Assembly (NCBI GenBank): GCA_944326265.1
Contig: CALVDE010000001.1
Location: 1 to 64,000, forward strand
Reading direction: 5' to 3'
Length of the DNA stretch: 64,000 nucleotides
From: an uncultured Bacteroidales bacterium
GTDB lineage: Bacteria; Bacteroidota; Bacteroidia; Bacteroidales; UBA932
The notes beneath the pieces were generated by a model, which had not been told where the DNA came from, did no database searches, and worked only from the letters and a program-made list of their open reading frames with translations. Of the stretch, positions 58,010-64,000 are shown piece after piece (positions within the stretch are counted from its first letter, which is position 1; every line of letters begins with the position of its first letter). The position numbers and the translations under genes are program-made.

Positions 58010-58263
58010 ACTCTGCTGACTTGTTGCTGAGGAGGTCCTAGGATCGCAAGTCTGTGTCTTCAGGATTGGCCTTATTCGCGATGCGTTGTCTTTCAGCAGG
58101 TCGTCACAGGACGAACATGCACATTACGGTGCACCATCGCCGGGGTTGCGCGGAAACTCCAGGTAGTCAGTGCGTAATGACTCAAAAAGTATTTTTATAA
58201 AAAATAAGAAATTTAAAAACGTAAAAATCTTCTGCGGAAGAGCATATTCTCTGAACTTTTCCC
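58010..58263. other. intergenic region between cutC and the RAYT promoter, function not recognised
   Basis: No coding sequence is evident. There are scattered short inverted repeats, such as CATTACG near 58122 with CGTAATG near 58173. The section from about 58185 to 58240 is very AT-rich. It could hold a small structured RNA or degraded DNA, but nothing can be named. Confidence 0.3.
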
Positions 58264-58293
58264 TTGATTATCAGTAGATAAACTATATCTTTG
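58264..58293 (+). promoter_or_regulatory. promoter of the RAYT gene
   Basis: TTG (58264-58266) and TATCTTTG (58286-58293) with 19 bp between them, an exact consensus match. It lies 114 bp before the RAYT ATG. Confidence 0.65.
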
Positions 58294-58406
58294 AGGAGCC
58301 TGTCGGACCTCTCGAGCCGGACCATCCGGGTCATTTGAGCCAGTTGATTGGAGCCGGCAGGCATCAGCGTTATTATTTACTAACCTTAACATAAAGAGTA
58401 CAGATT
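58294..58406 (+). promoter_or_regulatory. long, potentially structured 5' leader of the RAYT gene
   Basis: GCCTGTCGG (58298-58306) can pair with CCGGCAGGC (58354-58362) as a 9-bp stem with one G-U pair, and the enclosed part can form smaller stems. Other leaders predicted in this window are mostly 5-45 nt, so about 107 nt is unusual and could regulate transposase expression. Confidence 0.35.
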
Positions 58407-59345
58407 ATGAAGGGAAAGATCTACCATCTATGCTATACCTCCCACGGCGAGGTTCTATGTAGGAAGTATCTGGATTACTGCATGCTGTTCAACTGTATCG
58501 CTCAGGCGACGATTGGCACCGGTGCTCAGCTGCTTGCGTATGCCATTATGTCCACCCACGTTCATCTCATAGTGATAACGGAGTATCCGGCGGCTTACAT
58601 TCAGAGGATAAGATCGTCTTATACTCAGATGTTTAACAGGCGGTATCGTAGAAAAGGAACATTAGGAGAACCGTCTTTCTATTCTGTGGAACTGATAGGA
58701 AGGCGTCATGTTACGGCTGCGATAAGTTATGTTCTTAGAAACCCCGTGCATCATGAACTGACATCGAATCCGTATGATTATGAGTTCTCGTCGATCGGTT
58801 TGTATTTCAGGAAAGAAACGAGGAGACCGGAGAACATGTGTCCTAAGAAAGCGACAAAGCCTTTCGCTACAATAATCCGGAGAGATAACAGACAGAGGCT
58901 TCCGGAGGGATTGATATTTGATGAAACTGGACAGATAGAACCGTCTCAGCTGGTGAACAGTGCTGTGGTAGAGGGATTTTTCGGCTCTTACGCTGCGTTT
59001 GATTATGGTCTTCAAAGGCGTGACTATCAAGTGTGGGAAACGGAACAGTTGCAGGATAGGGACGGACAGTCAGCGATAACGGTTGGAATTATTGAACCTT
59101 ATCTTTCTGGCAAAGACCTTGAGCGTATTTTGACTCAAAGCAAGCAATGGGCAAGGGAGAAACCGATTCTGGATATGGATATTTGTGCGGTAGTGGATGA
59201 AAAGTATGTGCCGGAGTATGGGAAGAAAAGTTATGCGCAACTTACGGATTCAGAAAAGGTTGTGATAGCAGATAGTATCAAGAGGCAATATGGTGTCGGA
59301 GACGCTGTGCTTTCGCGGTGTCTTGGGATAGTGCTTTGCAAATAG
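58407..59345 (+). CDS. REP-associated tyrosine transposase-like protein (RAYT, Y1_Tnp/IS200-like HUH superfamily)
   Basis: A 312-residue single-strand DNA transposase-like protein. Residues 1-130 form the Y1_Tnp domain, with the HUH metal motif in MSTHVHLIV (His51, His53) and the candidate catalytic Tyr108 in ISYVLRNPVHH, the same setting as the YIHLNPV motif of RAYTs. Residues 140-312 are an extra domain of unknown fold, likely for DNA recognition. It has no terminal repeats or second orf as in IS200/IS605. Palindromic array B starts 35 bp downstream and arrays A and C are nearby, exactly the association that defines RAYTs. Composition is slightly AT-richer than the flanks. Confidence 0.85.
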   Translation: MKGKIYHLCYTSHGEVLCRKYLDYCMLFNCIAQATIGTGAQLLAYAIMSTHVHLIVITEYPAAYIQRIRSSYTQMFNRRYRRKGTLGEPSFYSVELIGRRHVTAAISYVLRNPVHHELTSNPYDYEFSSIGLYFRKETRRPENMCPKKATKPFATIIRRDNRQRLPEGLIFDETGQIEPSQLVNSAVVEGFFGSYAAFDYGLQRRDYQVWETEQLQDRDGQSAITVGIIEPYLSGKDLERILTQSKQWAREKPILDMDICAVVDEKYVPEYGKKSYAQLTDSEKVVIADSIKRQYGVGDAVLSRCLGIVLCK

Positions 59346-59380
59346 GGAATATGGACTGTCGGGGCGGTGGCGTTTTAGCT

Positions 59381-59552
59381 CACCTTCGGAAGGTGTGCGA
59401 AAAATGGCGGGAAACTGCTCACCTTCGGAAGGTGGAATCGGCACGATGTGTCGGCCAACGTGGCTACAATATGCTCCAGTGGTGGTGGCGTTTCTGTCCA
59501 CCTTCGGAAGGTGTGTAGAAAACGCTGGAAACATGCTCACCTTCGGAAGGTG
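59381..59552 (+). repeat. tetra-palindrome array B (RAYT-associated)
   Basis: CACCTTCGGAAGGTG occurs four times, at 59381-59395, 59420-59434, 59499-59513 and 59538-59552, all with central G. Spacing is 24, 64 and 24 bp, giving 172 bp and a 118-bp half period, exactly as in arrays A and C. It lies just after the RAYT stop and before the 3' end of the convergent lipoprotein gene. The remaining 118 bp up to 59670 contain one weak inverted repeat (AACCGG near 59570, CCGGTT near 59596) and no gene. Confidence 0.92.
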
Positions 59553-59670
59553 GAATGCGACGAAATAAGAAACCGGCAGAGCGCACGCGACTCCACCGGT
59601 TCGGTCCTCACAGTTTAAGTGCGTCGTCCCCTTGGACTGAGTGCCGTTCCAGGAGGGACATCAAAGAGAA

Positions 59671-60954
59671 TCAGTCGTAAGAGACGGTGACGGTCAGGCT
59701 CTGCTCGGTCTCTCTGGGTTCGCCGGCGGGTACAGGCTCGGAGAGAGTAATCTCAAGGTCGTCTCTGTAGTAGTACTTTTCGTCTCCGTTGAGGTAGAAA
59801 TTATCCGGATTTTTGATTTTGACAGTTGCACTCTGGCTGTATTTGGTGGCGGTCATAGGAACTGTGGACTGGGTCCGGATCATGTCTCCGTCAGCATCGA
59901 ACTCAATGCCGCCGGTCAGGTCGTCAATGGAGCAGGAGTACTGGACGTAGGTCCAGGACCAGGTGCGCTGTGTCTCTTCTTCGGAGAATTCATATTTGCT
60001 CATGAAGGATACATAATCCTCATCTACGACTACTCTGTCCCCGTCGTACAATCCTATGGATGGCAAGAATATGTGAGCGCTTCTGTTTCCCGTCAGTCCC
60101 AGAAGGTTCAGGATACCCATGACGACATCTTCATCCTCGAAGAAATAATTCAGGAATAAGTTAAAATCCAGATACCCGGTGTTTTCATATTCCGTTATGA
60201 CCGGTAAATATGTTTCACCGTTATACGTCATGGAGGTCAGATCCCTGTTTTCCCACGAGTATGTGAACTGTCCCGAATTGACATCTTTCAGGTAGCCCTC
60301 CTGATCGTATGTGATATTCCATATTGTGCCGTACATATTGTCCAGGACGGTGGCTTTTCCTTCGTCGTCTACAGTGAATTTCCCCATATCTGTCATGAAG
60401 ACTTCACCTTGACTATATTCAAAATAGTAAGTTTCGGTATACGGGTAGTCATCGGAATACTGTAGTGAGGACAGCCTGCCCTGTTCATCATAACCGAATG
60501 CCCAGCTGAAAGAATAATCAAACGATCCGTCATGGAAAAACTCAAGCAGTATGCTCTTGGGCTTCTTTCTGGTCGGCTGCTCCGGTTCTTCCGGATTCTC
60601 CTCGTCGGTAGCATTCTGGGTGACGGTCACCGTGGTCTCATCGGTACCGCAGGATATGCGGACGGTGGCGGTGCGGGCCTCTGTCTTATTGTTGGCGGAA
60701 GCCGAGAGGGTAGCGGCGATTTCCCCGGCCTCACCGGAAGCAGGCGAAACGCTCAGCCAGTCTCCGCCCTCGACGGCAGCAGTCCATTCAGCGGTGGCGG
60801 TGAAGGAAATGGTAGTGTCGGTCTCGGCAGCTGGCAGAGTCATCTGTGCATCGGAACGCAGGGACACGGAACCGTTCTCCGGCTTCTCCTGGCAGCCGGC
60901 AGCCATCAGCGCGGCGGCTGCGGCAACAGTAAGAATAAGGGTAAAATGTCTCAT
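59671..60954 (-). CDS. BACON-domain lipoprotein with DUF4595-like C-terminal region
   Basis: A 427-residue surface or periplasmic lipoprotein. The signal peptide ends LMAAGC (Cys21). Residues 25-115 resemble a BACON domain (GGDWLSVSPASGEAGEIAA; TVRISCGTDETTVTVTQ), a beta-sandwich module often tied to carbohydrate or mucin interactions in Bacteroidales. A Pro/Glu linker follows. Residues 135-427 are rich in Tyr, Asp and Gly with RHS-like phrases (YDEQGRLSSLQYSDDYPY; YDQEGYLKDV), as in DUF4595 proteins. No enzyme motif is seen. Its promoter carries the same dyad as that of the two-component operon. Confidence 0.8.
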   Translation of the reverse strand: MRHFTLILTVAAAAALMAAGCQEKPENGSVSLRSDAQMTLPAAETDTTISFTATAEWTAAVEGGDWLSVSPASGEAGEIAATLSASANNKTEARTATVRISCGTDETTVTVTQNATDEENPEEPEQPTRKKPKSILLEFFHDGSFDYSFSWAFGYDEQGRLSSLQYSDDYPYTETYYFEYSQGEVFMTDMGKFTVDDEGKATVLDNMYGTIWNITYDQEGYLKDVNSGQFTYSWENRDLTSMTYNGETYLPVITEYENTGYLDFNLFLNYFFEDEDVVMGILNLLGLTGNRSAHIFLPSIGLYDGDRVVVDEDYVSFMSKYEFSEEETQRTWSWTYVQYSCSIDDLTGGIEFDADGDMIRTQSTVPMTATKYSQSATVKIKNPDNFYLNGDEKYYYRDDLEITLSEPVPAGEPRETEQSLTVTVSYD

Positions 60955-60977
60955 ATTCTGTAGAAATTTTATTTATG

Positions 60978-61008
60978 CAAATTAAGGAACAATAACGAAT
61001 CGAGTCAA
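60978..61008 (-). promoter_or_regulatory. promoter of the BACON lipoprotein gene
   Basis: On the minus strand TTG (61008-61006), 20 bp, then TTAATTTG (60985-60978), one mismatch from TAnnTTTG. The start codon is 24 bp further on. A shared dyad lies directly upstream. Confidence 0.5.
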
Positions 61009-61026
61009 TCACGGAAAACCATGATT
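61007..61026 (-). promoter_or_regulatory. dyad operator site 1, upstream of the lipoprotein gene
   Basis: Plus-strand AATCACGG-AAAA-CCATGATT, an 8-4-8 inverted repeat with one mismatch. Its centre (61016.5) is 35 bp from the centre of the -7 box, the position of a class II activator site. It matches site 2 (63856-63875) at 18 of 20 positions. Confidence 0.6.
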
Positions 61027-61046
61027 TTAAACGGTTCCGCGCTTCC

Positions 61047-61218
61047 CATCTTCGGAAGGTGTGCAGAAAATGTGGGGAAAGTCCTCACCTTCGGAAGGTG
61101 GGAAAGGTGCCGTAGAAGGAGAAACGTGGCTGTAGTTGCTTCTCGCAGGGGTGCCTCCTCTGCGCACCTTCGGAAGGTGTGTGGAAAATGTGGGGAAAGT
61201 CCTCACCTTCGGAAGGTG
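61047..61218 (+). repeat. tetra-palindrome array C (RAYT-associated)
   Basis: Palindromes at 61047-61061 (variant with T at 61049), 61086-61100, 61165-61179 and 61204-61218, all with central G. Gaps are again 24, 64 and 24 bp. The two 24-nt spacers differ from each other at only two positions. The core shares AACGTGGCT with array B at identical core positions 23-31. It lies between the promoter of the lipoprotein gene and the 3' end of the response regulator gene. The 69 bp to 61287 hold no recognisable feature. Confidence 0.92.
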
Positions 61219-61287
61219 GGACGGATGAGTGAGTGCAGGAAGGACGGAAGGGGGTATGGAGAAATGTGGTGGAAGGGGTGCGGGGGG

Positions 61288-61995
61288 CTACTGCAGGCGG
61301 GCGGGGGGTATGAGGCCGAGGGTGATGGCTTTCATGACCATGTCGGCGGCGTTGGTGGCCCCGAGCTTGCGCATGATGTGGCTGCGGTGGGACTCGACGG
61401 TGTTCTCGGTGATATAGAGGATAGAGGCGATCTCGCGGGAGTCCTTGCCGTCGGCTACCAGCTGGAGTACTTCGAGTTCTTTCGGGGAGAGGGGGGAGCT
61501 TCCGGCTCCGGTTTTGCTGCCAGAGGCGGTCTGTGACGGCTGTCGCTGTCCGGGTGCGGTCTGCGGCTGCTGCTGTCCGGGATGTCTTTGTGCTGGGAAT
61601 TGTGCGGGGGATTTCTGTGTGTGGCAGGCAGCAGGGTCCTCGAGCACGCGCCGGACGGTCTGTATCAGCTCCGAGGAGTCCACGGATTTGAAGACTGTTC
61701 CGTCCACGCCGCTCTGCTCCAGCTGTCGGAGAGTCCAGATCTCCTCGTGTACCGTGTTGACGACTATGCGTATGCCTGGTACCTCGCCGCGCAGAAGTTC
61801 GATGAGCCGGAAGCCCGGGATGTCCGGCAGTTCCAGATCCAGGACGGCGAGGTCCACGTGCGTGCCGTGTGCGGCTTCAATGGCTTCCCTGCCGTTGCGG
61901 GCTGTCAGGAAACAGGCATCGGGAAAAGCATTGCCCAGAACGGTATGCAGGCCTTTCAGCACCAGGTCGTGGTCGTCTATGAGGAGTATTGTCAT
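61288..61995 (-). CDS. NarL/FixJ-type response regulator
   Basis: A 235-residue two-component regulator. The receiver domain (residues 1-120) has the acidic pocket DDHD, phosphoacceptor Asp53 in VLDLELPD and the conserved Lys in FKSVDSSEL. The C-terminal LuxR-type helix-turn-helix (SPKELEVLQLVADGKDSREI, ITENTVESHRSHIMRKLG) binds DNA. The linker of about 45 residues is unusually rich in Gln, Pro, Ser and Thr and longer than normal. It is transcribed behind the sensor kinase gene (23 bp gap) and is the likely partner of that kinase. Confidence 0.95.
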   Translation of the reverse strand: MTILLIDDHDLVLKGLHTVLGNAFPDACFLTARNGREAIEAAHGTHVDLAVLDLELPDIPGFRLIELLRGEVPGIRIVVNTVHEEIWTLRQLEQSGVDGTVFKSVDSSELIQTVRRVLEDPAACHTQKSPAQFPAQRHPGQQQPQTAPGQRQPSQTASGSKTGAGSSPLSPKELEVLQLVADGKDSREIASILYITENTVESHRSHIMRKLGATNAADMVMKAITLGLIPPARLQ

Positions 61996-62018
61996 GGCTG
62001 TCAGAGTTGGAGTTGAAA

Positions 62019-63797
62019 TTATTTCTCGTTATTGAAAGGAACGTCGAGCCGGAATACCTGCATTTCCCCGGATGCGGAGCCGGAGATGACCGCGCCGATG
62101 GCCTTGGCCCTTTCGGACATGACAGTCAGGCCGATGCCCTCCCGGGAAGGGGTAGGGTCGAAGGCCCGTCCGTCGTTGCTGATGGTCAGCGACAGCACCG
62201 TGTCGGAGAGTTTCAGCGCAGCCTCGATGCGGGTGGCGCCGGAGTGCCGGATGATATTGCCCATCTGTTCCTGGAATATCCTGTAGACCTCGTAGGCGAT
62301 GCGCTCGGGGACCTGCTGCCAGGTGCGGGAGCCTTCGAGGGAGGCATTGAACTCTATGCCGGCGGAGGTCTGGGAGCGGAAGCGCTCGGTGTACATTTCC
62401 ATTACTTCCTCGATATCGGAGAGATTGAACTGCGGGGGCATCATGTCATGGGAGATGGTGCGCACCTCGCTCCGCAGCCCTTCCAGCATTGACAGCACCT
62501 CGTCCCTTTCCGGGGTGTCCGGCCCCATGGCCGAAAGCTGCATTCCGATGCCCAGAAGGTCGTTGCACACCCCGTCGTGCAGGTCGCGGGCCATCCGGGC
62601 CCTCTCTTTTTCCAGTCCGTCGATGTATTTCTGGGCGAGCCGCAGCTCCTCCACTTTCTTTTGGTGCCTGCGTCTGAAGACTACTGTCAGGACCACTCCG
62701 GCCAGGACGGCAATCAGCACCACCGCTATGATGATCCACAGCTGCAGGGCCGCCCGGTTCCGGAGGGATTCCTGCTCGAGGCGGGATATTTCCAGTTCCT
62801 TCTCGGCCGCTCCGTATTTGGCCGACCACTCGGAGACCTGGGCTGTGATGTCGGCGTTGTAGATGCTGTCCACGGCGAAATAGGCTTTCTCGTAGGAGTC
62901 GGCCGCCTTGCTCCATTGTCCCATGTCGGCGTAGTTGCGGGCGATGTTGAGCCAGCCGGTGTCCTCCCGGACGGAGGAGTTCTCGCCTGCTGAGGAAAGG
63001 AGCTTGCGGAAGATGGCATTGCTCTCGGCATAGCGTCCCATGTCCCTGAGTACCTGGGCCTGGGTCTCGCGGAATCCCAGGACGGCCACTGACTCCGGAG
63101 GCAGCTGCTCCGCGAATTTTTCTGCCCGTGCCATGTAGTAGTCGACGGAATCCCGCTGGCCGGAGAGCTTGTGCAGCGTTACTATCATGGTGAGGGCCGA
63201 GAGCTGTTTGTCCGGCAGTCCGCTCTCTCCGGCCTTGGCCATCGCCGTGCGCAGGGCCTCCGTACCCTTGTCGAACTGTCTGTTGCGGGCGTAGATGCCT
63301 CCCGCGTTGGTGGCCGCGTACATGACCATCTCCATGTCGGTGTCATGCTCCGCCATCTGCATCGCCCGGTCGGCGTACTGCATCGACTCCTCGTCCCGGC
63401 CCATGAATGTCAGCAGTATGGCCATGCTGGTGAGCAGGCGGGTCTTCTCGGAGACGGCGGCAGGGGAGGTCTTGTCCTGGATGATGTCCCAGGCCCGGTT
63501 GTAGTAGCAAAGGGTCGAGTCCATCATCGAGATACGGCGGTAGCATACTCCGAGAGACTGGAGAAATCCGCTGTAGGTCAAAGAGTCCTGCTCTGTGGCG
63601 GCATACCGGTCAGCAATCTCCGCCGCTTCGAGCCAGAGGCTTATGCAGCCTCTCATGTCTCCCTCGGCGAAGGATATCTCGGCGAGGCTGTCAATCTGTA
63701 GGGCGTATTGAAAATCCCGCGCGGGCTCGGCCTTCAGGGAAAGGCTGCCGGCGGTGAGGGTCAGGAGCAGAAGTCCTGTCAGGAGTAAGCGGTGCAT
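62019..63797 (-). CDS. sensor histidine kinase with periplasmic TPR repeats (HisKA_3 type)
   Basis: A 592-residue membrane kinase. A signal peptide (LLLTGLLLLTLTAGSLSLKA) is followed by several TPR-like helical repeats to about residue 340 (YYNRAWDII, AVLGFRETQAQVLRDMGR). One membrane helix lies near 350-370 (LWIIIAVVLIAVLAGVVLTV). The HisKA_3 phosphoacceptor His is near residue 407 in MARDLHDGVCNDLLG, followed by a HATPase domain (YEVYRIFQEQMGNIIRHSGA, then GIGLTVMSERAKAIG). Start at 63797 is chosen because the longer frame to 63848 crosses the promoter at 63827-63834. Confidence 0.95.
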   Translation of the reverse strand: MHRLLLTGLLLLTLTAGSLSLKAEPARDFQYALQIDSLAEISFAEGDMRGCISLWLEAAEIADRYAATEQDSLTYSGFLQSLGVCYRRISMMDSTLCYYNRAWDIIQDKTSPAAVSEKTRLLTSMAILLTFMGRDEESMQYADRAMQMAEHDTDMEMVMYAATNAGGIYARNRQFDKGTEALRTAMAKAGESGLPDKQLSALTMIVTLHKLSGQRDSVDYYMARAEKFAEQLPPESVAVLGFRETQAQVLRDMGRYAESNAIFRKLLSSAGENSSVREDTGWLNIARNYADMGQWSKAADSYEKAYFAVDSIYNADITAQVSEWSAKYGAAEKELEISRLEQESLRNRAALQLWIIIAVVLIAVLAGVVLTVVFRRRHQKKVEELRLAQKYIDGLEKERARMARDLHDGVCNDLLGIGMQLSAMGPDTPERDEVLSMLEGLRSEVRTISHDMMPPQFNLSDIEEVMEMYTERFRSQTSAGIEFNASLEGSRTWQQVPERIAYEVYRIFQEQMGNIIRHSGATRIEAALKLSDTVLSLTISNDGRAFDPTPSREGIGLTVMSERAKAIGAVISGSASGEMQVFRLDVPFNNEK

Positions 63798-63826
63798 AGT
63801 GGTTCCAATCGATTTTGATATGGATG

Positions 63827-63834
63827 CAAAGATA
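63827..63834 (-). promoter_or_regulatory. -7 promoter box of the two-component operon
   Basis: TATCTTTG on the minus strand, 29 bp upstream of the kinase ATG. No -33 TTG is present at the normal distance; instead a dyad is centred 35 bp upstream, suggesting an activator-dependent promoter. Confidence 0.6.
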
Positions 63835-63855
63835 GGAAAATCCTGCATATAGGGG

Positions 63856-63875
63856 TATCACGGTTTTCCGTGATT
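63856..63875 (-). promoter_or_regulatory. dyad operator site 2, upstream of the two-component operon
   Basis: Minus-strand AATCACGG-AAAA-CCGTGATA, 8-4-8 inverted repeat. The centre (63865.5) is 35 bp from the centre of the -7 box, exactly as at site 1. Confidence 0.6.
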
Positions 63876-63887
63876 CGGCTGCCGGTG

Positions 63888-64000
63888 TCAGTCTGAGACC
63901 CTGAGACAATATCCTACGCTCCGGTGGCTGATGATGGAAACGGTCGGGTCGGCGGCCAGGCGCTTGCGCAGGCGGGTGATGTGGACGTTGAGGCTGCGGG
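63888..64000 (-). CDS. OmpR/PhoB-type response regulator, C-terminal fragment cut by the window edge
   Basis: Only the last 37 codons are inside the window; the gene continues beyond 64000. The fragment reads SLNVHITRLRKRLAAD followed by VSIISHRSVGYCLRVSD and a TGA stop. This is the recognition helix and wing of a winged-helix Trans_reg_C domain (VHITRLRKRL and GYxLRV are diagnostic). The downstream kinase gene starts about 90 bp away with its own promoter. Confidence 0.85.
   Translation of the reverse strand, partial: RSLNVHITRLRKRLAADPTVSIISHRSVGYCLRVSD

Noticed and set aside
57034-61218. CRISPR-like array formed by the repeated CACCTTCGGAAGGTG
   Set aside because: Repeats are only 15 bp, fully palindromic, in groups of four with unequal gaps (24 and 64), the gaps are themselves related in sequence, and no cas gene is present.

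Overview
The window looks like a chromosomal segment of a member of the Bacteroidota, most likely order Bacteroidales. The evidence is promoters of the TTG-N19/20-TAnnTTTG type before many genes, few Shine-Dalgarno sequences, and families typical of that phylum (DUF4252, DUF4834, BACON-domain lipoprotein, HU-CCDC81-like protein, CzcA fused to an outer-membrane factor, pyrB-pyrI, serC-serA-DUF1015). Base composition is fairly GC-rich for the order (mid-50s percent by eye). Genus cannot be fixed from the sequence.

Layout. 0-6.3 kb: a possible IS end at the left edge, then a tripartite AcrAB-TolC-like RND efflux operon on the minus strand. 6.3-13.3 kb: menA behind a higBA toxin-antitoxin pair, a DUF362 ferredoxin-like protein behind a CPA1 antiporter, and a LuxC-like reductase / pRiA4b ORF-3-like / miaA operon. 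13.4-15.4 kb: an AT-richer HindVP-like type II restriction-modification pair. 15.4-26.1 kb: yigZ-pyrB-pyrI, serC-serA-DUF1015, a nucleotidyltransferase, recQ divergent from kdsD and a ureohydrolase. 26.1-36.1 kb: a long plus-strand run (nhaA, FKBP lipoprotein, membrane-anchored unknown, DUF4834, MsbA-like ABC exporter, acyl-CoA synthetase, dCMP deaminase, S41 protease). 36.2-46.9 kb: tRNA-Leu, an MFS exporter divergent from a GH2 beta-galactosidase, metG, an HU-like membrane protein, tRNA-Asn, dnaG and a YitT-family protein. 47-54.5 kb: an ECF-sigma / putative anti-sigma / DUF4252 cluster, then a heavy-metal efflux operon (His-rich small protein, CusB-like adaptor, CzcA-OMF fusion). 54.7-58 kb: recA, trpS, cutC.

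The most unusual part is the last 7 kb. A REP-associated tyrosine transposase (RAYT) gene is accompanied by three intergenic 172-bp arrays. Each array contains four 15-bp palindromes in exactly the same geometry (15-24-15-64-15-24-15). One array is inverted relative to the other two. The arrays look like a non-autonomous element family served by the RAYT. In the same region a two-component system (TPR histidine kinase plus NarL-type regulator) and a BACON-domain lipoprotein gene share a near-identical 8-4-8 dyad. In both cases it is centred 35 bp upstream of the -7 box centre, which suggests co-regulation, perhaps by that regulator. The window ends inside an OmpR-type regulator gene.
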